DNA of 64,000 bases from Hymenobacter guriensis. GTDB taxonomy: Bacteria; Bacteroidota; Bacteroidia; Cytophagales; Hymenobacteraceae. The position numbers and the translations under genes are program-made. The DNA lies in assembly GCF_015773195.1 (NCBI RefSeq), contig NZ_JADWYK010000019.1, forward strand, positions 1 to 64,000, in the 5' to 3' direction. Shown piece after piece: positions 36,718 to 44,923 of the stretch (positions are counted from its first letter, which is position 1; each line of letters begins with the position of its first letter). The notes under the pieces were generated by a model. It was not told where the DNA came from, made no database searches, and was given only the letters and a program-made list of their open reading frames with translations.

Positions 36718-37773
36718 ATGTTGTGGCATCTATTACCAATCAGCCCAGTGTTACCTATGCTCTCTTCCCACCAAATCGAGACTTTGAAAGCCGGCAAAGC
36801 GGCCCATTTACCGGCCAGCCGTGTCATCACCGAGGCTGAATTGCCGTCATCGACTTATACCTACTTTCTGTATGACGAATGCTGGCTCACGGACCAGGCC
36901 TCGCTGCCCGAGCTGCTTGAAGGCCTGCGCGTAGCGGGGTCACCTGAGCTGGGAGGATTCATCTGTCACTACTATCATACCGCGCTCGCGGGGCGGCTGC
37001 CGCAAACCCGCTACCTCATTGAGCAGAAAGTACCTTTTGCCGCTGAGTTCAGCGAGTACCTACTGGCCGCCGACCGCCGCAACTACAGCCGGCCGAAGGA
37101 ATGGCTTCAGTACCTGACGCAGCAGATTCACGAGGCGCAGCCCGAAGACATCGACTACTTCTTCACGGAGATAGCCGCCACGCTGCAGCATCGCCTGGTG
37201 GTGCGGACAGAAACCAAAATCTTCCGCATCACGGAGCTGGAGTTTTACTATCACAGCCGAAACCACCCCGACCCCTACGTACACAGAGACGCGGAACAGC
37301 TAAAGCCTTTGCACTGGTATTTCAACAAGGCTACCAGTCTAGACCTTACGTTTGGCGACCGGGACAGCAACAGCTTTGGTGGCATTCTGCTGCGGGGGCT
37401 TCAATTGCTGAGCACTGCCCCTACCGACGAGGTAACGCCCTCCTACCCTTACATCATGGGCCCGCAGCTCCTGACCAGAGCGCTGGTAGCCAGCTGGGGC
37501 AGCGCGCTGAACGGCGCTACGTACCTTTCCCTGGAAGAGAGTTCTACCCCGACGGAAGCACCGCCCACAGCCTGGCGCACGGCCCGCGTAGGGCTAACCT
37601 TTCGGCCTGACGAGGAAGATACGGTGCTTCCCTACGTGACGCGGCCTTACCGCTTCTTGGCCGATGAAGGATATCTATCCCGACTCAAAAACAAGGAAAG
37701 CATCTGCAAGCAGCAGCGCATGGATGCTGACACGGTGCGCCGCATCCTGGGCTATAAGCCAGGCTGGCTATGA
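36718..37773 (+). CDS. Uncharacterised protein coupled to a deiminase
   Basis: 351 residues from 36718, or 338 from the in-frame ATG at 36757. Not recognised. Conserved-looking segments are FFTEIAATLQHRLVVRTET, FYYHSRNHPDPYVHRD with nearby WYF, and LDLTFGDRDSNSFGGILLRGL. The histidine-rich and acidic segments suggest an enzyme. Its stop overlaps the start of the deiminase gene in ATGA, so the two are made together. No membrane or signal segment, hence cytoplasmic. Confidence 0.7.
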   Translation: MLWHLLPISPVLPMLSSHQIETLKAGKAAHLPASRVITEAELPSSTYTYFLYDECWLTDQASLPELLEGLRVAGSPELGGFICHYYHTALAGRLPQTRYLIEQKVPFAAEFSEYLLAADRRNYSRPKEWLQYLTQQIHEAQPEDIDYFFTEIAATLQHRLVVRTETKIFRITELEFYYHSRNHPDPYVHRDAEQLKPLHWYFNKATSLDLTFGDRDSNSFGGILLRGLQLLSTAPTDEVTPSYPYIMGPQLLTRALVASWGSALNGATYLSLEESSTPTEAPPTAWRTARVGLTFRPDEEDTVLPYVTRPYRFLADEGYLSRLKNKESICKQQRMDADTVRRILGYKPGWL

Positions 37774-38603
37774 TTGCGGCTAGCCCAGTTGCCCGCTTCT
37801 ACCTGGCCGATACCCTCGCCCAGCGCCACCCCGCTACCGCAACGGCCCTCACTGATGCGCTGCTTAAAAGTGGGGCGACAGTCGCTACCCTGCCCGGAAC
37901 CCGGGATATCTGGGCCCGGGATTTTATGCCCGTGCCTACCACAAGCGGCAAGCTGATGCAGTTTCGCTACTTCCCGGACTACTTGCGCCCTAGGCGGTGG
38001 CATACGACTATCACCGACGGCGCTGCAGTAGCAAACCGGCTGGGCCTGCCGCTCCAGCGGAGCCCGCTCATAGTCGACGGCGGCAACATGGTCAGCCGGT
38101 TCGGCCGGGTGCTTATGTCGGACAAGGTGCTGCGCGAAAACCCCACGGTGCCCCGCTCCCGGCTGCTGCGCTTGCTGGCCGATGCCTTGGAAGTAGACCG
38201 GATTGACTTGATACCGGCTCACCCCGACGACTTCACTGGCCATGCTGACGGGTTGGTGCAGCTGCTCGATGAGCGAACGGCCCTGGTAAATGACTACCGC
38301 CGGCACGAGCCCATCATCTGGCAGCGCCTGCTGAAGGCCCTGCGTCGCGCCGGCTTCGACTCTGTGCCCTTGCCCTACAATCCCTACCAGAATACCGATT
38401 ACACATCGGCAGTGGGCGAGTATATCAACTACCTGAATGTGGGGAAGACACTGATTATTCCCATCTACCACCAAGCAGAAGATGAGCTAGTCATGCGCCG
38501 CCTGCACGAACTCTACCCCGACTTTGAAATAATTTCGCTCGATGGCAGAGCAGTGGCCAAGCAAGGGGGCGTATTTCACTGCGTGACGTGGAATACGAAT
38601 TGA
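37770..38603 (+). CDS. Agmatine-deiminase-like (PAD_porph family) enzyme, short form
   Basis: A 277-residue protein with family motifs in order: TRDIWARDFMP (residues 44-54), IVDGGNM, HPDDFTGHADG with His158 and Asp160, and GGVFHCVTW with the catalytic Cys271. The N-terminal WPP...W segment of classic agmatine deiminases (about 340-370 residues) is missing, as in short family members. It would hydrolyse a guanidine group to a ureido group. The substrate may not be agmatine, because no polyamine genes are near and it is coupled to an unknown protein on a plasmid. Confidence 0.85.
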   Translation: MIAASPVARFYLADTLAQRHPATATALTDALLKSGATVATLPGTRDIWARDFMPVPTTSGKLMQFRYFPDYLRPRRWHTTITDGAAVANRLGLPLQRSPLIVDGGNMVSRFGRVLMSDKVLRENPTVPRSRLLRLLADALEVDRIDLIPAHPDDFTGHADGLVQLLDERTALVNDYRRHEPIIWQRLLKALRRAGFDSVPLPYNPYQNTDYTSAVGEYINYLNVGKTLIIPIYHQAEDELVMRRLHELYPDFEIISLDGRAVAKQGGVFHCVTWNTN

Positions 38604-38633
38604 GACAGCAATAGCCTCCCAGTTGCGCAGGCG

Positions 38634-39116
38634 CTAGCTTTTAGCAGGCAGGATGCCCCCGGCCTTCAACTCATCCCGGGTGTAATTTATTGGTCCTGTG
38701 GTTGGCTTTGCCGGGCGCGTATGCGGGGGCAGAGTATCGTCTTCTTTGGTGGCCAGGAAATAGAATACCTGCGGCTCATGGTAAGTGGATATCTTAATTC
38801 GTTTCGCCCTAATCCCATGCTCTATCCCATTCAGATAGTTTTTCAGGCGAGTAGCTTGGTCCTCAGTCAGCCCAAATGAGTTGGGAAAGACAGCTTGATT
38901 GAGTTGCTGCAGCGCGAGTATTGGGTCCACGCCAGATAGAACGTGTATAATGCTATAAATTCGCTTCATTTCGTTTCCATCTCCCCGAAAGCAATAGTAT
39001 CGGTCGCGGCTAAGCAGCCTTTTCTTGGCCGGCCGAGAATGAATCAGCTGCTTCTCGATTAAATGCGCCGTTTCACTGGCGGGAAGTGTTATCACGGATG
39101 GCTCGTAGCTGGGCAT
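38634..39116 (-). CDS. Hypothetical protein, 160 residues
   Basis: Unrecognised. The central region is basic (AKKRLLSRDRYYCFRGDGNEMKRIYSI). The end resembles an interaction tail (KPTTGPINYTRDELKAGGILPAKS). It lies 24 bases after the putative regulator gene at 39141-39485, perhaps with it in the leftward operon beginning at 41432. Confidence 0.5.
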   Translation of the reverse strand: MPSYEPSVITLPASETAHLIEKQLIHSRPAKKRLLSRDRYYCFRGDGNEMKRIYSIIHVLSGVDPILALQQLNQAVFPNSFGLTEDQATRLKNYLNGIEHGIRAKRIKISTYHEPQVFYFLATKEDDTLPPHTRPAKPTTGPINYTRDELKAGGILPAKS

Positions 39117-39140
39117 AGCTTGTTTTTGCGACTGGCTGAA

Positions 39141-39485
39141 TCAGGATTTTGAAGCCTTTTTGGAGGGCTTTTTCTTGGCCTCAGTAGATTGCGAAGGCTC
39201 CTCGCTTTCATCCCCACTCGGCTCCGCCGGCCGGTTCTGATACTCGTCGCGGATGAGGTCGATAAGCTGTTGCTCGGGTACCCTTAGCAGCGCGGCCAGC
39301 GCCAGCAGCTCCTTTATGGTCAGAGTCTCGGGCTCCTTGATGCGGCGCTGGGCCGTGCGGTGGTTGATATCCAAGCCCTCCGTGAGCTGCATAATCTTGG
39401 TACCGGTCTGCCGCAGCAACTCGGCGAGGGTGCTGGCCGTGACGGTGGCAGCCTGCGCCTGGATGGAGATAAGGTGACGTGTCAT
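39141..39485 (-). CDS. Small helix-turn-helix-like regulator, 114 residues
   Basis: The ATG at 39485 is used in place of an upstream TTG. LAELLRQTGTKIMQLTEGLDINHRTAQRRIKEP with LTIKELLALAALLRVPEQQLIDLI resembles an XRE-type DNA-binding domain. A lysine-rich tail follows. It could regulate this leftward gene group. Confidence 0.55.
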   Translation of the reverse strand: MTRHLISIQAQAATVTASTLAELLRQTGTKIMQLTEGLDINHRTAQRRIKEPETLTIKELLALAALLRVPEQQLIDLIRDEYQNRPAEPSGDESEEPSQSTEAKKKPSKKASKS

Positions 39486-39493
39486 GGGCAAGG

Positions 39494-39952
39494 CTACTTT
39501 CTGCTGGTAAGGGGGAGCAAAGGGTTTTTAATGGCGCGGAATGAGCGTTGGGGCGGCCCGCCGGCCCGCACCTGGGCTAGCAGTTCTTCTACCTGCTCCG
39601 GCTCGAGTAGCTCGCGCATGGGGCCGATAAAGGTGAACCCTCCGAATATGCTCTCGTCGCCGTGCACGAATCGCATCAGATAGTAGCGGTCGTCATACGG
39701 GGCAGCGTAGCGCACCAGCATTACCAGCGCCGGCGGAGCAATGGCGTACTGCTCACAGAGCTTGCCAGCCAAGTCCACGACGCCTAATCCAATACGGTCC
39801 CAGAAGAATTGAGGCAGGTCAAGGGCTATAGCCCACCCGTGGGCCGGGTGAACCAGCACCTCACTCCGGGCGGACTGGGCCTGGTCATCCAAGAAATAGA
39901 AGGGCTCGGCTTGTCGAATACCGGGGATGCAAAGCAGGCTTTCCAATAGCAA
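39494..39952 (-). CDS. Hypothetical protein, about 152 residues (start uncertain)
   Basis: A coherent alpha/beta protein (RSEVLVHPAHGWAIALDLPQFFWDRIG, YLMRFVHGDESIFGGFTFIGPM) with no known motif. The best available start is a TTG at 39952; a stop lies seven codons upstream. The end is 9 bases from the next gene in the leftward group. Confidence 0.5.
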   Translation of the reverse strand: MLLESLLCIPGIRQAEPFYFLDDQAQSARSEVLVHPAHGWAIALDLPQFFWDRIGLGVVDLAGKLCEQYAIAPPALVMLVRYAAPYDDRYYLMRFVHGDESIFGGFTFIGPMRELLEPEQVEELLAQVRAGGPPQRSFRAIKNPLLPLTSRK

Positions 39953-40006
39953 GGGGTCAGGAATGGTAACTCAGGTACTAGGTCCGGCTTACGTACAGAC
40001 GCGCCG

Positions 40007-40282
40007 TTAGTGGCAGCAGCGCGGGAAACTTGAACGGCCGCCCCGCGACGCTTCCTCACGGAGCAGCATCGCATCCTCCCACCGCTCACTTTCCGCTAGC
40101 GCCAGCGCGGCCCACCGGCAGACCTGCCGGGCATCCGACGTGGCGGCCAGCAACTGGCCCGCCTTCTGCCGGCGCTCGGCAGAAAAAGCCGGGTGGTTGA
40201 GAACGAGTGCTAGCCAAGCCCTGGCTTTTTCCAGCGGTAGCGGGTCAGCCGTGAAGTGGTCGACAGGAACGGAAACAGCCAT
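40007..40282 (-). CDS. Hypothetical helical protein, 91 residues
   Basis: The ATG at 40282 is used in place of an upstream GTG. All helical (LEKARAWLALVLNHPAFSAERRQKAGQLLAA) with an odd Cys-His terminus. No family recognised. It lies between the 344-residue gene and the 152-residue gene of the same leftward group. Confidence 0.45.
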   Translation of the reverse strand: MAVSVPVDHFTADPLPLEKARAWLALVLNHPAFSAERRQKAGQLLAATSDARQVCRWAALALAESERWEDAMLLREEASRGGRSSFPRCCH

Positions 40283-40397
40283 AGCTATTCTATGCACAAT
40301 GTACGAAGTATAATTGCACTTACTGCGAAATCAGTAGAAAGCAGCCTATTTGCAAAACATCCCGGCCGGCCACTGGCCAACCGGGATGCTGCGGGCA

Positions 40398-41432
40398 TTA
40401 CCTCATCATCTCAGACCGCATGAGTAGTACCGGGCCGGCCACCACATCCACGGGCGAGTACTGGTCAAGCGGATAGGTTTCGTACCATAGGGCCGTGGCC
40501 AGCGGGTTAATGGGACGCTCCTTGAATTTGCCCTCGTCGTCGAAGACCAGAATCCAGTCCTGGTAAGCCCCGTGCTGAAGATGGTGCACGTCGATGTAGT
40601 CGCATTCCAAGGCCGTATACAGCTGCGCCAGCTTGAACGTCCGGCCCTTCACGTGTCGCACTTCCTGGATGCTGCCGTCGACTCCCAGCAGCATGGCCGC
40701 CCCCTCGGCCGGGAGCATGGCGCGGTGCTGGCGGGCGAAGTAGTCGCCCAGGGCCTTCACGCTGGCCAGCCGCTGCCCGTCTGCGAGTTGAAATGGGCCG
40801 TGCTCGTAGGCATGGGTCACAAACCGCTTGCCGGTGGTGCCGCACAGCGCAACGATGCGCGATTGGTCGGGTTGCCCGGCCTGCACCTGCACAAACAGGC
40901 GCGGCGGTAAGGGTTTCCAGAACGGCTGCCCCTGCTCGTCACCGGCCAGTATCTGGCTGCTGTGCAGGCTGAACAGCAACGGCTCAGCCTGCACAGCAGC
41001 CGCAACTGGTGGGGTAGGCTCGTCGTCCACCCCAAACAGCAGTGCCTCGGCTACCGGCTTGAAACCACCTTTGAGCTGGTAGTGCCAGGCTCCCTGCACA
41101 AAGTCGCGGGCCGATACCGTCAGCGGCTGCTCTACCCCAAAAAGGCGTACGGTCTGCCCGGGATTAAAGCGCGCTGGCGCGGCTCCGGCTGGCACCGGGT
41201 AGGTCAGACCTTTCACCCAGCGCAGACCCTGTGGGCCACGAAACCGCACCTGCTGGCCCGCCGCCACTGAAGCCGCCTCGGCTCTATCGTCGGTACGGTT
41301 GAGGTAGCCGCTCAACTCTACGCGGCAATAAGCTGCTGCCTCAGCTATGGTAGCGAACAGCACCGCCGGGAAGCTGTCCCCGTACTGGCGGAGAACTTCA
41401 AACTGGTAGCTGGCAAGATGGGTATTTTCCAT
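40398..41432 (-). CDS. Hypothetical protein, 344 residues, behind the shared element
   Basis: Two similar halves are suggested: VRFRGPQGLRWVKGLTYPVPAG and FVTHAYEHGPFQLADGQRL look like small beta-rich modules, with helical HYQLKGGFKPVAEALLFG between. No enzyme motif seen. It is the first gene of a leftward group and begins 61 bases after copy 2 of the shared element, so it should be co-regulated with ardC and with the operon interrupted by the transposon. Confidence 0.6.
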   Translation of the reverse strand: MENTHLASYQFEVLRQYGDSFPAVLFATIAEAAAYCRVELSGYLNRTDDRAEAASVAAGQQVRFRGPQGLRWVKGLTYPVPAGAAPARFNPGQTVRLFGVEQPLTVSARDFVQGAWHYQLKGGFKPVAEALLFGVDDEPTPPVAAAVQAEPLLFSLHSSQILAGDEQGQPFWKPLPPRLFVQVQAGQPDQSRIVALCGTTGKRFVTHAYEHGPFQLADGQRLASVKALGDYFARQHRAMLPAEGAAMLLGVDGSIQEVRHVKGRTFKLAQLYTALECDYIDVHHLQHGAYQDWILVFDDEGKFKERPINPLATALWYETYPLDQYSPVDVVAGPVLLMRSEMMR

Positions 41433-41492
41433 GCTCTAAAGGGTAGTTAGGGTGGTTGTTGATTCTAAATGGTCAACATTCACCGGCTCCCC

Positions 41493-41511
41493 TTAGTTGC
41501 ATTTTATACAA
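41493..41511 (-). promoter_or_regulatory. Shared leftward promoter/operator element, copy 2
   Basis: Identical to copy 1 over 19 bases (TTGTATAAAATGCAACTAA on the minus strand). A second TATAAAAT lies 21 bases further upstream in direct orientation, two helical turns away. Confidence 0.8.
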
Positions 41512-41577
41512 TTATTATTCGTATTTTATACCAATATCTTTTGTCTTGTGGTCCATCTGATTGCCATGCAAAAACTC

Positions 41578-41613
41578 GAAAGCCTTTCCGGCCGCGTGAC
41601 CGAAAAGGCTTTT
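41578..41613 (-). terminator. Terminator hairpin for the 41649-41891 gene
   Basis: AAAGCCTTTCCGG pairs with CCGAAAAGGCTTT (one mismatch), and on the minus strand it is followed by GAGTTTTTG. Confidence 0.6.
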
Positions 41614-41648
41614 GGTAGCTCTGTGCTACAAGGAGAGATTCCACTAAG

Positions 41649-41891
41649 CTAAGACCTTGCTGGGGCTAGAATGCTGATGAGCCGCTCAATGGGGATTCTG
41701 GGAGTGAAGGGGTGCGTGTTGCCCCACGCGTGGGCTTTGATACGGCGCACATCTTCGTCAGAGAAGCTCACATGGCCAAGCTCGGCCTGCCCCCTGAATA
41801 CATGGCAATGATTGCCGAACATATTCAGGGTGAAAGTAACGGGAACGTGTTCGTCGAGTAGGTGCAAAAGCGGGTAGTATGCGGTTGACAT
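41649..41891 (-). CDS. Small hypothetical protein, 80 residues
   Basis: MSTAYYPLLHLLDEHVPVTF then a beta-rich stretch with two histidines around one Cys (GNHCHVF). No known family. Followed by a terminator. Confidence 0.45.
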   Translation of the reverse strand: MSTAYYPLLHLLDEHVPVTFTLNMFGNHCHVFRGQAELGHVSFSDEDVRRIKAHAWGNTHPFTPRIPIERLISILAPARS

Positions 41892-41955
41892 GGCAACAGT
41901 GAGAAATGGTACACCTAGAATCTACAACATAAATGTCATATTTCCCCTGCTTGCC

Positions 41956-42171
41956 TTAGTTCTCCTGACCTTTCGGCTTGGTCGGCGTCCAGTCCATCCA
42001 CTTCCGCTCGGTTTGGCAGTGGGTACACTGCATCAGCAGTTCCGTGCCTACGGGGTAAACTTCCAGCACTTCCAAATGGGCATGTAGCGTATCCTCCCCG
42101 CACGTCACGCAAGCCAGTAGCTCAGTGCCGGCCAACTGCTCTTCCAGAAAGTGTAGTTCGTCATTAGACAT
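41956..42171 (-). CDS. Small zinc-ribbon-like protein, 71 residues
   Basis: CVTCGEDT and QCTHCQTE form two CxxC knuckles about 28 residues apart, the spacing of a zinc ribbon. Probably a small metal-binding or nucleic-acid-binding protein. Partner unknown. Confidence 0.55.
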   Translation of the reverse strand: MSNDELHFLEEQLAGTELLACVTCGEDTLHAHLEVLEVYPVGTELLMQCTHCQTERKWMDWTPTKPKGQEN

Positions 42172-42265
42172 GATGGTAAACTACAAGGTTTCTCCAATTG
42201 AATGAATAGCCTTGATATAGCCAAGCAGCATGTAACGGGAGGGATGGACTAAAAGCACATAACTT

Positions 42266-42604
42266 TTACTTGCAGTATTTCCGAAGCAAGTCGTTAGCGT
42301 TTCCACCAAGAGAATTAGCTTTTTTCCAGTCAGCGCAAGCTCCATCGGTGTCCCCCATATCATGCTTAATACTGCCACGAATATGATATGCGTCGGCATC
42401 ATTAGGCTTCATTGCTAGCGCTTTATTGATTGCAGCTAAAGCTTCCTTAGGACGCCCTGTCATATTTAGGCCCATTGCACTTTCTACAATGTCATCAAAT
42501 GACAAGGGCCCAGATGAAGTTTTTTCCACGTAGGGCATACCATTAGCGCCCGTTTTCAGAGTGCCGGCGCTTTGTTTCGGTTTCAGAAAGTCAAAGAATC
42601 CCAT
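42266..42604 (-). CDS. TPR-containing small protein, 112 residues
   Basis: MTGRPKEALAAINKALAMKPNDADAYHIRGSIKHDMGD fits two tetratricopeptide repeats. GGNANDLLRKYC closes the protein. A protein-interaction role is likely. The base composition is less GC-rich than the backbone genes, as for its right neighbour. Confidence 0.65.
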   Translation of the reverse strand: MGFFDFLKPKQSAGTLKTGANGMPYVEKTSSGPLSFDDIVESAMGLNMTGRPKEALAAINKALAMKPNDADAYHIRGSIKHDMGDTDGACADWKKANSLGGNANDLLRKYCK

Positions 42605-42651
42605 GCTGTTCAGATGAAGTGGTGTAGTGTGTCTTACTGCTGAGAAGAAGC

Positions 42652-43056
42652 TTAAAGCCCTATTTTATCTTTAAAAACCCGAGGCACCATCCTGTCAAAC
42701 ATTCGATATAGCTCACCCCCGTCCATTATTTGAGTGACTTCATCGTGTAAATCCATGCTGTCGGCAAGGGCTTCTACAACCGCGACGGTTTTAGAGATGG
42801 CAACAAAAATGGTGACGTTACTTTTTGAGATTGAGGGCACGTAGATACCTGAGTGCAATGGCCATTCATATTTCTCCAACCTGTTGTTAATGCCTGCCTT
42901 ACAGGCATAAGCAAGACTTAGCACTGCCTCATTATGCTCACTCTTGTCATAGGCATGTTGCACTTTGGGTATCAGGTCCAATAAAACTTGATAAACAAGG
43001 TCGAATGTATTGCCGAGATGATAGAATTCCTTTGTGCCTTTGAAAAGACCGAACAT
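42652..43056 (-). CDS. Hypothetical protein, 134 residues
   Basis: Unrecognised helical protein starting MFGLFKGTKEFYHLGN. The first residues resemble those of the TPR gene next door (MGFFDFLKPK), suggesting a similar short N-terminal helix. Lower GC than surrounding genes. Confidence 0.45.
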   Translation of the reverse strand: MFGLFKGTKEFYHLGNTFDLVYQVLLDLIPKVQHAYDKSEHNEAVLSLAYACKAGINNRLEKYEWPLHSGIYVPSISKSNVTIFVAISKTVAVVEALADSMDLHDEVTQIMDGGELYRMFDRMVPRVFKDKIGL

Positions 43057-43174
43057 AACACTAGAGTGAAGTGGGGTGTGGTGATAAGTAAATGTAAAGG
43101 AAATGAAGTGAACCCTAACTGAGGCACAACCTTGGATTTAACACCTAACTCAATAGCCAGTTGAGGTACGAGGC

Positions 43175-44584
43175 TTACCGCTCGATGCCACTGCTGCTGC
43201 GACCAATACCGGAACTCCCGCGCTCCTGCACCGAGGCGGTGGTCAGTACCTGGGCGGAGCTGCGCAAATCCTCCAGGTGCTTGCTGCTGCCCAGTCCCGG
43301 CAGCTTCTCGGCCGCGTCAAGCGACCGGCGAAAGCTCTCCGCGTTGGGGCCGACAATTACCGGGTTGCGCGCCACGTCCTTCGCCACCTCGCGCAGACCG
43401 GCCCCGGCGGCAGCCTGGCCGTGGGCTTCCAGCACCTTGGCCACCTCGCGGGCGGCAGTGGCAAACACGGGCTGGGCCTCGGCGTGTGTCCTGGGGGCTG
43501 CGGGCACAGACGGGGCGCTGCTCCTTGCTGCCGAAGCCGCGGGCTGCCGCTGCGCGGGCGGCGCTACCAGCTCCTTGCCTTCGGCAAGCTGCAGCACCTG
43601 CACCGAAGCGGCTTTCAGGCGCTGGGCGTCGGCTAGGTCGAGCGGGGTATCCTTCATGGCCGGGTGCTTGAGAATCTTGTCCGCCGCCTGCTGAAACTCG
43701 GTGATGCTTTTGCCCTGGATAGCCTTAGGGTCCAGATTCACGGCCTCCACCTGCTGCCCCAGCCGGATGCCCTGCTCCCGGTTGCCGGGGCCGGGCATGT
43801 TGGCCACTACGCTGGCCACGCGGTAGCCGGTCACCTCCAGTTCCCGGCGGGCATCCATTGCCTTCATGGCCGGGCTTAGCTCCGGGGTGGGCGTCACGGC
43901 CTGGCGGGGGTCGCGCAACTCCTCCCCTATCGCCCCCGGGGTTGGGGTGATAATTTTCTGAAACATCTCTTTCAGCGGCTGCAGATTCTTCGCCGCCTCG
44001 GCGGGCGGGTACTGCCGCACGATGGCCAGGTCGCGGCTGCGGTTTAGAATCTCCGGGCTGGCCCGGTTGAAGTCCACGTCATAGCCGGCTTCCTTGCCCA
44101 GCTGGGTGAAGGTGGCCTGGATGGTGCGGCCGTTGCCGTCGCGGAAGGCATGGGCATGGTTGTACTGGTCGAGGTAGTAGGCGGCCCGCTCGGCAAACTT
44201 CTCGGCCGAGAGGCCTTTCAGGTTATTCTCGCGGTTAAGCTGCGCCCCGATAGCATCCAGCCGCTCAGGTATTTCCTTGTGGGGCGCGTACGTCATGGTT
44301 TCGCGGAAGCCGGTGACGCGGGTATCCTTGTGGCCCTGAAACTCGCGGTCGGCCCGGGTCTCGCCGGCCCACTGGTACACGCCGCTGAACAGCCGCTCGT
44401 GCACCTGCTTCAGGTGGGCCTGGTCATACTTCCCACCCTGAATGCCGCCTTGCGTGTTGAGCAGCTTCAGGCGGGGAATGGAGGAATCGGACTCGGCCTG
44501 CGCCAAATCCTCCTTGTTGGTAATTCCGAGCTTGTTCAGCCGCACGCCGTTCTCGTCGCTGAACCGGTCATTGAGCACCGCCAT
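43175..44584 (-). CDS. Fic-domain toxin (VbhT-like) with long C-terminal extension
   Basis: A 469-residue protein. The Fic core contains HAFRDGNGR (residues 145-153) with catalytic His145 and the anion-binding loop. It is preceded by the flap-like RVTGFRETMTYAPHKEIPERLDA. Fic enzymes of this class transfer AMP to target proteins; VbhT targets type II topoisomerases. From about residue 200 to the end is a helical Ala/Pro-rich region with no recognised domain, in the position where VbhT carries its type IV secretion signal. The start overlaps the antitoxin stop by one base (TAATG). It lies just downstream of the coupling protein gene. Confidence 0.85.
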   Translation of the reverse strand: MAVLNDRFSDENGVRLNKLGITNKEDLAQAESDSSIPRLKLLNTQGGIQGGKYDQAHLKQVHERLFSGVYQWAGETRADREFQGHKDTRVTGFRETMTYAPHKEIPERLDAIGAQLNRENNLKGLSAEKFAERAAYYLDQYNHAHAFRDGNGRTIQATFTQLGKEAGYDVDFNRASPEILNRSRDLAIVRQYPPAEAAKNLQPLKEMFQKIITPTPGAIGEELRDPRQAVTPTPELSPAMKAMDARRELEVTGYRVASVVANMPGPGNREQGIRLGQQVEAVNLDPKAIQGKSITEFQQAADKILKHPAMKDTPLDLADAQRLKAASVQVLQLAEGKELVAPPAQRQPAASAARSSAPSVPAAPRTHAEAQPVFATAAREVAKVLEAHGQAAAGAGLREVAKDVARNPVIVGPNAESFRRSLDAAEKLPGLGSSKHLEDLRSSAQVLTTASVQERGSSGIGRSSSGIER

Positions 44585-44853
44585 TACTGCGCCGGGCTGG
44601 TGGGCGTGCCGGCTCCGGGCTTGGCCGCGTAGCGGGCCCGGAGCATCTCGTCGGTTAGCTCAATCACCTGCTCAATCGTCAGCTCGCCGTCGACGTGGCG
44701 CTGCATCAGGGCCAGGGCTTCCGGGCTGGGCGCGGGGCCGTTGCTCATCATCGTGGCAATAGCGTTGTTGCTGTCGTGCTCGCGCTGCTGGCGGGCGGCT
44801 AGCTCTTCGGCAGTGAGGCCGGCCGGGGCGGGCGCAAAAAAGGTCTTGCTCAT
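44584..44853 (-). CDS. VbhA-like antitoxin of the Fic toxin
   Basis: An 89-residue protein. Residues from NNAIATMMSNG to TDEMLRARY align in pattern with Bartonella VbhA (NALAxxxxEG ... MxRxVxGEL ... ). The inhibitory motif (S/T)xxxE(G/N) appears as T34-M-M-S-N38-G39, with Asn at the Glu position, which is unusual because the Glu normally blocks ATP binding. The gene precedes the toxin, as in VbhAT, and ends in the overlapping TAATG. Confidence 0.8.
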   Translation of the reverse strand: MSKTFFAPAPAGLTAEELAARQQREHDSNNAIATMMSNGPAPSPEALALMQRHVDGELTIEQVIELTDEMLRARYAAKPGAGTPTSPAQ

Positions 44854-44923
44854 GGCTTTTCAGAAATAGAAGGTGGTACTAGTAGAACGCTAAAACGGCC
44901 TTATTTGTCGCTTTTAAGCGGTT

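Noticed and set aside
41566..41652. 28-codon peptide (MQKLESLSGRVTEKAFGSSV...) resembling a RiPP precursor
   Set aside because: It coincides with the terminator hairpin of the opposite gene and no modifying enzyme is nearby.
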